From positions 7,006,001-7,070,000 of the forward strand of contig JAFFSR010000004.1 in NCBI GenBank assembly GCA_017163975.1: a DNA stretch of 64,000 nt. The letters are read 5' to 3'. Shown here piece after piece: positions 36,381-47,675 of this stretch; the stretch's first letter is position 1; each line of letters begins with the position of its first letter. The notes below the pieces were generated by a model. The model made no database searches, had not been told where the DNA came from, and saw only the letters and a list, made by a program, of their open reading frames with translations. The DNA is from Anastatus disparis (Eukaryota > Arthropoda > Insecta > Hymenoptera > Eupelmidae). A program made the translations under genes and the position numbers.

Positions 36381-36575
36381 CTAAGGTCTAACGCTTCGAA
36401 AAACTGAAATTATAGACGTTTCCAGTGTTATTTTAAGAAAAATGTAAAAAAAAGCTTCTAATTGAAGTGTGAATAATTCAGTCTAGAAATTTCCTTAAGA
36501 AATTAACAGGAACTAAAATAAAAGTACAGAAAGCAAGCTATAATTTCAGTTTTTCGAAGCGTTAGACCGTACGTA

Positions 36576-39500
36576 ATTTTGGAAAATGATAAAATTTGAT
36601 ATTTTAAAAATAAAGTCAGCACTGGTCTCTAAAATTATATAGGTAATCTATTATGGTAACTATGAACCTACTCATAAAATTAGATACTCATTCGCATCCA
36701 ATAACTTAAGGAGAAACACTCTCGTTATTAGATTTATGGAATAAAATTTTTTTGTAAAACTTATAATTTCAACAGTTAATAGCTAGAAGACATTCTAATA
36801 ATTGAAATTAATTTAAAACGAAATTGAAAATAATTTTGATTCACTAAATAATTATTAATTATTTTTACTTATGATGGAAAATATTTTGAATAGTCATCTG
36901 ATGTTTTGGGATGACAAATCAGGTGTGTAATTACCTGATTATTTTAGTGAGGTTTCTATTTGACATTCAAGGTAAAAAATTTTTCATCTGCCAATAAATT
37001 CTGGGAGAAGTGCAGTTATTATTACATTTGTAATTATTTACAACTCAAAAAAATGATGCAATATATAAACGCTACAAATTTACATCTTATAGGTATTAGA
37101 ATTATCAATTATTAAATATTTATACATATATTTAATTATTGAATCAATACAAACATTTATTTTTTTTGTTGAAACTAAAATTAAATACATATGCTAAAAA
37201 TATAAGTATAAAATTTATTAAGGTAAATTTTCCACTCTAAGCAAATAGTGCTCGAAGAACTTTCACTAAAAAACTCATTTAATACATATTTTAAAATCTC
37301 ACTTTTATATTGTGTAAATAGCAAAGCAAAAAATTAATTAAAACTCTAGAACTAATGTTATATTGATCACACTAAAAAACCGTATTGATCAAATAGTGAA
37401 TTGATATATTAATCACACTGTTAATTAATCTTTTGATCATATTTTTAATTACTAATATTATTATTTATAAATATCTTATATTTTATACTAAAATCATTTA
37501 TTAATTAATAATAAATTTGGTTACCGCATACAAAATTAAAAAATTTTAATACATAATAAAAGAACTCAAAATTCTTGATGTCTAATAAATTAATTTAAAA
37601 AATTGAACTAATTAATCTTTGTGATTAATCAGTTCAATTTTTATTAATTAATGATAACATACTACATTTTAATGATACATACTACAAACTAATTAATGAT
37701 AAATACTACAAATTAATGTATTTCTTTCTCTTAAATTTTGCAATAAAATATAAAGATAAGCCGTATTCATTAATACAGGTGTAGTATCCGTTATTCACTT
37801 ACACATCTAAATGGATATTTTGAAAGTAAATATAAAATACAATTTTGTAATTGATATAATATTATTGACAGTAAAAAATATTTAAATTTATTTTAGTTAT
37901 ATCCACATGAATAAAGATCAGGGTGATATCTAACACGATTTAAGTCGATATCCAGCTGGTTACTTTTAACAGATAGCAAATACAATTATGCTTAAAACAG
38001 CCTTAAAAACTCTAAATTAAGAAAGAATGTAACCCTCAGTAATCAATTATAAAAAAATTCAATTTAAAAATTATTATTAAAACCATTCTGACATAATTAA
38101 ATAAAGTGTCGATAAGTTTATGATTTTCATGTATGAATGGAATACTATTTTTCTTTTTCTTTTGCACACTCCAAGTGTGATTTAATTAAATATATTATTA
38201 AATTAAAAACTATTTTTTTAAATTAAGTAAATGAAATGATGTATAAGCTAAATCGCTTTAAAAATAAAATTTTTAGAGAGATAACTCCTAATGTATGCCT
38301 GGAACACACATTCATAATCCCATTGACACTTTATTGTACACATAATCATAATCCTATTGACACTTTATTTCAATTATATGCCAATGATTTAAGAACATAA
38401 AATATTTGTGATTTGTTGACATGCAACTTGCAAAATCCACAACATCGCAATGCAAAAAAATCATTTAGAAAAAATTTATTGCACAGCAACCAAATACAAA
38501 AAGAGAAAACAAATTATATTAAACAAAATTGAAAAAATTTAAAAAGTAAAATTGAATAAAAATAAATATTAATTAAGAATAAAAATATATATTTTGGATG
38601 AGAAAAATTTATAAACAAATTTATATGAATTTTTTGAACGTACATATGACAAACCAACCTCTAAAAAAAGTGCAAATATTTTTCAATATTTTGATGAAAA
38701 GTTACCAACCACACTTATATTGAATATTAAAAATCAAAATTTAATGATTTATTTAACTAAAATCCTTTTGATAATTTTACTCGCTCGAGGTCTCCAAGGA
38801 AAATCCTTTTGATAATTTTACTCCCACGAGGTCTCCAAGGAAAAGATAGAAATTTTCTATCTCATCTATAGTAAAAACTCCTAAAGCTGCTTACACTCTA
38901 AAAAATAAATAAGTTAACCGGCACCAGGGTTGGTTTAGCAAAAAAGTACGCACGTAGTTCATGACTGTGACAGACTTAAAGCATATAATATCGGGGTGCT
39001 ACTCTAGAAAATTACACAACGCTGTATCATAGAGACAGAAGATATGAAATCAATGTATCGAACAAAGATAGCATATATTGATACACTAAGTTCATCGCTC
39101 TGGAGCAGTCCCCCTAGAGGCAGCATTTCATTTACCGAAAGTGTAGTTCAGGTTCCCAGTATATTCATGGACTAAGAGGCATAAGAGAAATCAGCAAAGC
39201 ATAAGCATCCTTATGCTCACCTTATTTCTTTTTATTCCTATTTCCTCGCGTTTTTCTTTTAGCCTGCAAAGGCCCTTATTGTTTAGCTAATATAATTTTT
39301 TCCGTTGCACTTTAAGATTTACGAACTTCCACTGGAGGATTGCTCCTGAACGATAAACTATATATATTACTGTCTTTGTTTAACATATAGAAAATTAAGG
39401 TACCAAATAAAGATAGTACTATATAGTTTATCACTCTGGAGTAAGAGTCCTGAATTCATAAGCCATAGCAGAAAAAATATGTGTAAATAATTCCTTTGTA

Positions 39501-39640
39501 GCCGTAGATCATAAAGTCAGTAGACGTTGGATAACAATATTTTAAAATATGTAATGAATAACGTGCGCCATATAATATCATTGAAGAACGAGCATAAAAG
39601 CATAAAAGATCATGAATTAAAAATATTTTGATTTTTATTT
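36576..39640. other. About 3 kb without a recognisable gene; minor repeats
   Basis: No coding sequence with splice borders is seen. Minor structures: a hairpin at ~37598-37641 (AAAAATTGAACTAATTAATC and its inverse); a relic at ~37655-37800 of the MITE family found at 62538-62947 (shared 'acaggtgtagtatcc' box); a short direct repeat at 38311-38371 (tattgacactttatt); a 41-base tandem duplicate at 38761-38844 (cgaggtctccaaggaaaa); and a repeat present three times at ~39055-39116, 39330-39400 (inverted) and 39405-39455. Confidence 0.45.
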
Positions 39641-39642
39641 TG

Positions 39643-39808
39643 TTTCTGGGATCCCAGAAATTGAATTAAAATTAATTTTATTCTTATCCCAGAAAAAAAC
39701 CAAAATGATTTCTGGGATCCTAGAAATAATATCCAATTCTTTTTCCGGGATCCAAGATTGATACGTTGTATACTTTCCGGGATCCCAGAAACATGGAATC
39801 CCAGAAAA
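39643..39808. repeat. Cluster of TTTCTGGGATCCCAGAAA palindromes
   Basis: Within 166 bases there are three full or near-full palindromes (39643-39660, 39709-39726, 39774-39791) plus partial ones (39686-39695, 39741-39756, 39795-39808). They are separated by unrelated AT-rich spacers of unequal length. The cluster ends ~20 bases before the first unit of the tandem gene array. Confidence 0.8.
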
Positions 39809-41154
39809 GTCTGTTAGAGAAATATATATAAATATGCGATTGACGCAACATATATAATGTTAAGTAGTACAGTAGAAAAAAATTGCAAATAAATAAAAAC
39901 TTTTTAAATAATTTTTGTCCCTAATGCATTTAAAATAGATTAATGTTTAAAATTTTTTTCTAATATTATAAATCTGAAATTATAGAAAAATATTTTGCAA
40001 AGTTTTGCACTCTGACTATACTAGCTACTAGTGAATATATTATTAGTTATAGGTTGCATTTGTTGTTAGGCTAACGATCGACCAAAACTTTAATGTTTCA
40101 TCAATAGAATTAGTCTTTAAAGTTCATAGTTGAGAAAAAAAACATGCGCATATCTGATAGGATATTGATTCAACGACTTTTAGTAATTAATTATGTTTAC
40201 ATATTACTGACAATTAGTTTATAGCATTGTACGATCAATAGCTAGAATAGCATCAACGGTAAATTTACATAACGTGCGTAGGGAAAGATTCCACGCGTTA
40301 AATTATCATACTCTATTGTAATCGTAGGACATACTTAACTTGTAAAAAATAAATAAGTATACGGTGAAAATTGTTTCCGGCTAACTGGTCATATGCTCAT
40401 CTACATATGGTAGGCTTTCTATATACGCATAATAAAATTTTTAAAGTTTATATAGAAATTTACAATATGTATGGTAATTTCAACCGTAATACATATTGCG
40501 ATTTTTAGACAAAATCAAGTATGATCAACAATTATTATTAAATTTATTAATTTTAATAACACAACTTTTGATACTTCCAAGTTTTTTGGATACACTAACT
40601 ATTGGACAGCGAATGTACAACGACTCGATTAGTAAATTTTCCTACAGCAAGCTTTTGAGTAAGTGGAATTTTAATTTCAGTATATTCAACGATTATAATT
40701 ATATACTACGATGGAGAAGTTCAAGCTCACAGATTGTAAACGACTGAATTCGGTATCAAAATTTTTACGATTGTCAGCTTTTTTTATGTAACTGCTGGAA
40801 AGTTCGAATCATTGAATTTAAATGAAATTCAGACCAAAATGAAATTACATAAAGGGTAGAATATCCGTTTTCCCGAAAAAATAAAAACTGTCAATTTAAT
40901 TTTAAATTTGTATTTACAATATACTCGAAACTTTTTACATTTATATATTAAAATACGTATAATTAGGTAAATTTATTAACTTTAATTACTAGTGCTTAAT
41001 GACACACTTTTGACTTCACCATTTGAAATTTTAAACAGATTATTTTATGTCCAGTCTAATGAAGTCTAAGGTAACTGTAAAACCCTGCCCATTGCTAAAT
41101 AGTGAAAAATTGTAATGGTTAAGACCCTGCCCTTTAATCGATAGTCAAATCTTG

Positions 41155-41190
41155 TATATAAACCATCACAAAGAACATATTTGTATCAGT
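41155..41190 (+). promoter_or_regulatory. Core promoter of tandem unit 1: TATA box and initiator
   Basis: TATATAAA (41155-41162) is followed by the arthropod-type initiator TCAGT (41186-41190). The presumed +1 A at 41188 is ~33 bases from the TATA start, the expected distance. Upstream are two related boxes, CCCTGCCCATTGCTAAATAGT-like (~41083) and CCCTGCCCTTTAATCGATAG (~41125). The ATG lies ~50 bases downstream. Confidence 0.75.
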
Positions 41191-41238
41191 CTTCGAAGCG
41201 AACTAGTGCTTCCAACAACTTACAGCAGAAATATCACC

Positions 41239-41682
41239 ATGGCTTCAACATCCTATAATCCTAATCAGATCAAGAAAATTATAAAAGAATCCTTAGGAGA
41301 TTTTATACCCAAACGCCGCGGACCACCTCCAAACTTACGTCCACTGGTTAAACCACCCACCCATCAAGTTTCTCAGCCGCGAAGACAACAAATTTCTCAA
41401 ACTTGTTCATCTAATCCTCCTAGACAAAGCAAACCAAAAATTAGTCCCGTTAATCCCGAACTTTTATCATGTAACCCAATTCCAAATCAACCAAAGAGTC
41501 TTAGCATGCCCGATATTAACATATCTTTAAAGGTATTTATGCCAACATTTGAAATTCAAACAGAAAATATAAACGAAACTCTGAAAAAATCTATCAAACA
41601 TAAATCGCAGAAGAGAAAATTTAATTCTCTTTTCGATCAGGATAAAGACGACATAAAACAGATCAAAAGAATAAAATTATAA
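41239..41682 (+). CDS. Tandem-array gene, copy 1: basic proline-rich protein of unknown function, 147 aa
   Basis: I do not recognise this protein. The start is the ATG in ATCACCATGG, an excellent eukaryotic initiation context, ~50 bases after the predicted transcription start. The frame is open upstream but without ATG. Order of segments: a helix-like start with IKKIIKESLGDFI (residues ~11-23); a strongly basic proline-rich stretch KRRGPPPNLRPLVKPP (~25-40); a Gln/Ser/Pro-rich linker (~41-90); a more ordered-looking segment PDINISLKVFMPTFEIQ (~91-107); and a basic tail with two Lys/Arg clusters (~116-127 and ~140-147, ending KRIKL) that could be nuclear localisation signals. There is no signal peptide, membrane segment or zinc motif. 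Copy 1 differs from the others at N versus K (residue 32) and L versus P (residue 36), and has M101 as in copy 2. No intron. Nuclear, nucleic-acid-binding or adaptor roles are guesses from composition. Confidence 0.7.
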   Translation: MASTSYNPNQIKKIIKESLGDFIPKRRGPPPNLRPLVKPPTHQVSQPRRQQISQTCSSNPPRQSKPKISPVNPELLSCNPIPNQPKSLSMPDINISLKVFMPTFEIQTENINETLKKSIKHKSQKRKFNSLFDQDKDDIKQIKRIKL

Positions 41683-42987
41683 ATAAATAAAATATCTGTG
41701 AATAAATTTAAAATTTTTAATACGACGTACATTATTCAATGTTTAAAGTATGTGTAAATAAATGTAGATATAAGACTGACAAAAAACATAGGACGTTTGA
41801 AAAATTTTTAAAAATTTGTAAATGAATTGAATATCCATAAATAATTTTAATATTTGAAATAATATATAAAAAAATAATTACTGCTTAAAATTATGTGTAA
41901 ATAATTATAAATATGCGATTGACGTAACATATATAATGTTAAGTAGTACAGTAGAAAAAAATTGCAAATAAATAAAAACTTTTTAAATAATTTTTGTCCC
42001 TAATGCATTTAAAATAGATTAATGTTTAGAATTTTTTTCTAATATTATAAATCTGAAATTATAGAAAAATATTTTGCAAAGTTTTGCACTCTGACTAATC
42101 TAGCTACTAGTGAATATATTATTAGTTATAGGTTGCATTTGTTGTTAGGCTAACGATCGACCAAAACTTTAATGTTTCATCAATAGAATTAGTCTTTAAA
42201 GTTCATAGTTGAGAAAAAAAACATGCGCATATCTGATAGGATATTGATTCAACGACTTTTAGTAATTAATTATGTTTACATATTACTGACAATTAGTTTA
42301 TAGCATTGTACGATCAATAGCTAGAATAGCATCAACGGTAAATTTACATAACGTGCGTAGGGAAAAGATTCCACGCGTTAAATTATCATACTCTATTGTA
42401 ATCGTAGGACATACTTAACTTGTAAAAAATAAATAAGTATACGGTGAAAATTGTTTCCGGCTAACTGGTCATATGCTCATCTACATATGGTAGGCTTTCT
42501 ATATACGCATAATAAAATTTTTAAAGTTTATATAGAAATTTACAATATGTATGGTAATTTCAACCGTAATACATATTGCGATTTTTAGACAAAATCAAGT
42601 ATGATCAACAATTATTATTAAATTTATTAATTTTAATAACACAACTTTTGATACTTCCAAGTTTTTTGGATACACTAACTATTGGACAGCGAATGTACAA
42701 CGACTCGATTAGTAAATTTTCCTACAGCAAGCTTTTGAGTACGTGGAATTTTAATTTCAGTATATTCAACGATTATAATTATATACTACGATGGAGAAGT
42801 TCAAGCTCACAGATTGTAAACGACTGAATTCGGTATCAAAATTTGACTTCACCATTTGAAATTTTAAACAGATTATTTTATGTCCAGTCTAATGAAGTCT
42901 AAGGTAACTGTAAAACCCTGCCCATTGCTAAATAGTGAAAAATTGTAATAGTTAAGACCCCGCCCTTTAATCGATAGTCAAATCTTG

Positions 42988-43023
42988 TATATAAACCATC
43001 ACAAAGAACATATTTGTATCAGT
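42988..43023 (+). promoter_or_regulatory. Core promoter of tandem unit 2: TATA box and initiator
   Basis: TATATAAA at 42988-42995 and TCAGT at 43019-43023, identical to unit 1. This unit lacks ~250 bases located some 140 bases upstream, but the promoter-proximal CCCTGCCC/CCCCGCCC boxes remain. Confidence 0.75.
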
Positions 43024-43071
43024 CTTCGAAGCGAACTAGTGCTTCCAACAACTTACAGCAGAAATATCACC

Positions 43072-43515
43072 ATGGCTTCAACATCCTATAATCCTAATCA
43101 GATCAAAAAAATTATAAAAGAATCCTTAGGAGATTTTATACCCAAACGCCGCGGACCACCTCCAAAATTACGTCCACCGGTTAAACCACCCACCCATCAA
43201 GTTTCTCAGCCGCGAAGACAACAAATTTCTCAAACTTGTTCATCTAATCCTCCTAGACAAAGCAAACCAAAAATTAGTCCCGTTAATCCCGAACTTTTAT
43301 CATGTAACCCAATTCCAAATCAACCAAAGAGTCTTAGCATGCCCGATATTAACATATCTTTAAAGGTATTTATGCCAACATTTGAAATTCAAACAGAAAA
43401 TATAAACGAAACTCTGAAAAAATCTATCAAACATAAATCGCAGAAGAGAAAATTTAATTCTCTTTTCGATCAGGATAAAGACGACATAAAACAGATCAAA
43501 AGAATAAAATTATAA
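43072..43515 (+). CDS. Tandem-array gene, copy 2: basic proline-rich protein, 147 aa
   Basis: Intact and same length as copy 1. It carries K32 and P36, the majority form, and M101 (shared with copy 1; Ile in copies 3-6). The proline-rich run KRRGPPPKLRPPVKPP is complete, and both C-terminal basic clusters are present. The ~250-base upstream deletion in this unit spares promoter and coding sequence. Function unknown. Confidence 0.7.
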   Translation: MASTSYNPNQIKKIIKESLGDFIPKRRGPPPKLRPPVKPPTHQVSQPRRQQISQTCSSNPPRQSKPKISPVNPELLSCNPIPNQPKSLSMPDINISLKVFMPTFEIQTENINETLKKSIKHKSQKRKFNSLFDQDKDDIKQIKRIKL

Positions 43516-45066
43516 ATAAATAAAATATCTGTGAATAAATTTAAAATTTTTAATACGACGTACATTATTCAATGTTTAAAATATGTGTAAATAAATGTAG
43601 ATATAAGATTGACAAAAAACATAGGACGTTTGAAAAATTTTTAAAAATTTGTAAATGAATTGAATATCCATAAATAATTTTAATATTTGAAATAATATAT
43701 ATAAAAATAATTACTGCTTAAAATTATGTGTAAATAATTATAAATATGCGATTGACGCAACATATATAATGTTAAGTAGTACAGTAGAAAAAAATTGCAA
43801 ATAAATAAAAACTTTTTAAATAATTTTTGTCCCTAATGCATTTAAAATAGATTAATGTTTAGAATTTTTTCTAATATTATAAATCTGAAATTATAGAAAA
43901 ATATTTTGCAAAGTTTTGCACTCTGACTATACTAGCTACTAGTGAATATATTATTAGTTATAGGTTGCATTTGTTGTTAGGCTAACGATCGACCAAAACT
44001 TTAATGTTTCATCAATAGAATTAGTCTTTAAAGTTCATAGTTGAGAAAAAAAACATGCGCATATCTGATAGGATATTGATTTAACGACTTTTAGTAATTA
44101 ATTATGTTTACATATTACTGACAATTAGTTTATAGCATTGTACGATCAATAGCTAGAATAGCATCAACGGTAAATTTACATAACGTGCGTAGGGAAAAGA
44201 TTCCACGCGTTAAATTATCATACTCTATTGTAATCGTAGGACATACTTAACTTGTAAAAAATAAATAAGTATACGGTGAAAATTGTTTCCGGCTAACTGG
44301 TCATATGCTCATCTACATATGGTAGGCTTTCTATATACGCATAATAAAATTTTCAAAGTTTATATAGAAATTTACAATATGTATGGTAATTTCAACCGTA
44401 ATACATATTGCGATTTTTAGACAAAATCAAGTATGATCAACAATTATTATTAAATTTATTAATTTTAATAACACAACTTTTGATACTTCCAAGTTTTTTG
44501 GATACACTAACTATTGGACAGCGAATGTACAACGACTCGATTAGTAAATTTTCCTACAGCAAGCTTTTGAGTACGTGGAATTTTAATTTCAGTATATTCA
44601 ACGATTATAATTATATACTACGATGGAGAAGTTCAAGCTCACAGATTGTAAACGACTGAATTCGGTATCAAAATTTTTACGATTGTCAGCTTTTTTTATG
44701 TAACTGCTGGAAAGTTCGAATCATTGAATTTAAATGAAATTCAGACCAAAATGAAATTACATAAAAGGTAGAATATCTGCTTTCCCGAAAAAATAAAAAC
44801 TGTCAATTTAATTTTAAATTTGTATTTACAATATACTCGAAACTTTTTACATTTATATATTAAAATACGTATAATTAGGTAAATTTATTAACTTCAATTA
44901 CTAGTGCTTAATGACACACTTTTGACTTCACCATTTGAAATTTTAAACAGATTATTTTATGTCCAGTCTAATGAAGTCTAAGGTAACTGTAAAACCCTGC
45001 CCATTGCTAAATAGTGAAAAATTGTAATGGTTAAGACCCTGCCCTTTAATCGATAGTCAAATCTTG

Positions 45067-45102
45067 TATATAAACCATCACAAAGAACATATTTGTATCA
45101 GT
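45067..45102 (+). promoter_or_regulatory. Core promoter of tandem unit 3: TATA box and initiator
   Basis: TATATAAA at 45067-45074 and TCAGT at 45098-45102. A single C-to-T change just after the initiator (TCTTTGAAG instead of TCTTCGAAG) creates a stop-free but shorter upstream frame and does not touch the core elements. Confidence 0.75.
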
Positions 45103-45150
45103 CTTTGAAGCGAACTAGTGCTTCCAACAACTTACAGCAGAAATATCACC

Positions 45151-45594
45151 ATGGCTTCAACGTCCTATAATCCTAATCAGATCAAAAAAATTATAAAAGA
45201 ATCCTTAGGAGATTTTATACCCAAACGCCGCGGACCACCTCCAAAATTACGTCCACCGGTTAAACCACCCACCCATCAAGTTTCTCAGCCGCGAAGACAA
45301 CAAATTTCTCAAACTTGTTCATCTAATCCTCCTAGACAAAGCAAACCAAAAATTAGTCCCGTTAATCCCGAACTTTTATCATGTAACCCAATTCCAAATC
45401 AACCAAAGAGTCTTAGCATGCCCGATATTAACATATCTTTAAAGGTATTTATACCAACATTTGAAATTCAAACAGAAAATATAAACGAAACTCTGAAAAA
45501 ATCTATCAAACATAAATCGCAGAAGAGAAAATTTAATTCTCTTTTCGATCAGGATAAAGACGACATAAAACAGATCAAAAGAATAAAATTATAA
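45151..45594 (+). CDS. Tandem-array gene, copy 3: basic proline-rich protein, 147 aa
   Basis: Intact. Residue 101 is Ile, as in copies 4-6. One silent change is visible at codon 4 (ACG for ACA, Thr). Otherwise the protein equals copy 5. ATG context and 3' AATAAA-rich tail are as in the other units. Confidence 0.7.
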   Translation: MASTSYNPNQIKKIIKESLGDFIPKRRGPPPKLRPPVKPPTHQVSQPRRQQISQTCSSNPPRQSKPKISPVNPELLSCNPIPNQPKSLSMPDINISLKVFIPTFEIQTENINETLKKSIKHKSQKRKFNSLFDQDKDDIKQIKRIKL

Positions 45595-47147
45595 ATAAAT
45601 AAAATATCTGTGAATAAATTTAAAATTTTTAATACGACGTACATTATTCAATGTTTAAAATATGTGTAAATAAATGTAGATATAAGACTGACAAAAAACA
45701 TAGGACGTTTGAAAAATTTTTAAAAATTTGTAAATGAATTGAATATCCATAAATAATTTTAATATTTAAAATAATATATAAAAAAATAATTACTGCTTAA
45801 AATTATGTGTAAATAATTATAAATATGCAATTGACGCAACATATATAATGTTAAGTAGTACAGTAGAAAAAAATTGCAAATAAATAAAAACTTTTTAAAT
45901 AATTTTTGTCCCTAATGCATTTAAAATAGATTAATGTTTAAAATTTTTTTTTAATATTATAAATCTCAAATTATAGAAAAATATTTTGCAAAGTTTTGCA
46001 CTCTGACTATACTAGCTACTAGTGAATATATTATTAGTTATAGGTTGCATTTGTTGTTAGGCTAACGATCGACCAAAACTTTAATGTTTCATCAATAGAA
46101 TTAGTCTTTAAAGTTCATAGTTGAGAAAAAAAACATGCGCATATCTGATAGGATATTGATTCAACGACTTTTAGTAATTAATTATGTTAACATATTACTG
46201 ACAATTAGTTTATAGCATTGTACGATCAATAGCTAGAATAGCATCAACGGTAAATTTACATAACGTGCGTAGGGAAAAGATTCCACGCGTTAAATTATCA
46301 TACTCTATTGTAATCGTAGGACATACTTAACTTGTAAAAAATAAATAAGTATACGGTGAAAATTGTTTCCGGCTAACTGGTCATATGCTCATCTACATAT
46401 GGTAGGCTTTCTATATACGCATAATAAAATTTTTAAAGTTTATATAGAAATTTACAATATGTATGGTAATTTCAACCGTAATACATATTGCGATTTTTAG
46501 ACAAAATCAAGTATGATCAACAATTATTATTAAATTTATTAATTTTAATAACACAACTTTTGATACTTCCAAGTTTTTTGGATACACTAACTATTGGACA
46601 GCGAATGTACAACGACTCGATTAGTAAATTTTCCTACAGCAAGCTTTTGAGTACGTGGAATTTTAATTTCAGTATATTCAACGATTATAATTATATACTA
46701 CGATGGAGAAGTTCAAGCTCACAGATTGTAAACGACTGAATTCGGTATCAAAATTTTTACGATTGTCAGCTTTTTTTATGTAACTGCTGGAAAGTTCGAA
46801 TCATTGAATTTAAATGAAATTCAGACCAAAATGAAATTACATAAAAGGTAGAATATCCGTTTTCCCGAAAAAATAAAAACTGTCAATTTAATTTTAAATT
46901 TGTATTTACAATATACTCGAAACTTTTTACATTTATATATTAAAATACGTATAATTAGGTAAATTTATTAACTTTAATTACTAGTTGCTTAATGACACAC
47001 TTTTGACTTCACCATTTGAAATTTTAAACAGATTATTTTATGTCCAGTCTAATGAAGTCTAAGGTAACTGTAAAACCCTGCCCATTGCTAAATAGTAAAA
47101 AATTGTAATGGTTAAGACCCTGCCCTTTAATCGATAGTCAAATCTTG

Positions 47148-47183
47148 TATATAAACCATCACAAAGAACATATTTGTATCAGT
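47148..47183 (+). promoter_or_regulatory. Core promoter of tandem unit 4: TATA box and initiator
   Basis: TATATAAA at 47148-47155 and TCAGT at 47179-47183, same spacing as the other units. Confidence 0.75.
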
Positions 47184-47231
47184 CTTCGAAGCGAACTAGT
47201 GCTTCCAACAACTTACAGCAGAAATATCACC

Positions 47232-47675
47232 ATGGCTTCAACATCCTATAATCCTAATCAGATCAAAAAAATTATAAAAGAATCCTTAGGAGATTTTATA
47301 CCCAAACGCCGCGGACCACCTCCAAAATTACGTCCACCGGTTAAACCACCCACCCATCAAGTTTCTCAGCTGCGAAGACAACAAATTTCTCAAACTTGTT
47401 CATCTAATCCTCCTAGACAAAGCAAACCAAAAATTAGTCCCGTTAATCCCGAACTTTTATCATGTAACCCAATTCCAAATCAACCAAAGAGTCTTAGCAT
47501 GCCCGATATTAACATATCTTTAAAGGTATTTATACCAACATTTGAAATTCAAACAGAAAATATAAACGAAACTCTAAAAAAATCTATCAAACATAAATCG
47601 CAGAAGAGAAAATTTAATTCTCTTTTCGATCAGGATAAAGACGACATAAAACAGATCAAAAGAATAAAATTATAA
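47232..47675 (+). CDS. Tandem-array gene, copy 4: basic proline-rich protein, 147 aa
   Basis: Intact. It has a private Pro-to-Leu change at residue 47 (SQLRRQ) in the linker and one silent Leu codon change near residue 115. Domains are otherwise as in the majority form. Confidence 0.7.
   Translation: MASTSYNPNQIKKIIKESLGDFIPKRRGPPPKLRPPVKPPTHQVSQLRRQQISQTCSSNPPRQSKPKISPVNPELLSCNPIPNQPKSLSMPDINISLKVFIPTFEIQTENINETLKKSIKHKSQKRKFNSLFDQDKDDIKQIKRIKL

Larger units (their letters stand above)
34268..36575. mobile_element. CCAGGAGAGG-family remnant hosting two further insertions
   Basis: The left piece (34268-34294) reads ACCAGGA then GAGCGGTAA, and the right piece resumes at 36381 with 'taaggtctaacgcttcgaa'. 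Together they restore the family's 'gagcggtacggtctaacgc' box. The right piece ends with the inverse arm (TTTCGAAGCGTTAGACCGTAC) near 36570. Between them lies the TACGTA element, which itself contains the mariner-like MITE. Confidence 0.7.

Noticed and set aside
40496..40747. 83-codon open frame repeated in five array units
   Set aside because: It starts at TTG with no usable ATG near the beginning, has no promoter in front, and unit 6 has a stop in it. Its recurrence follows from the DNA repeat. A spliced role cannot be fully excluded, because an acceptor-like 'tttttag' precedes it.
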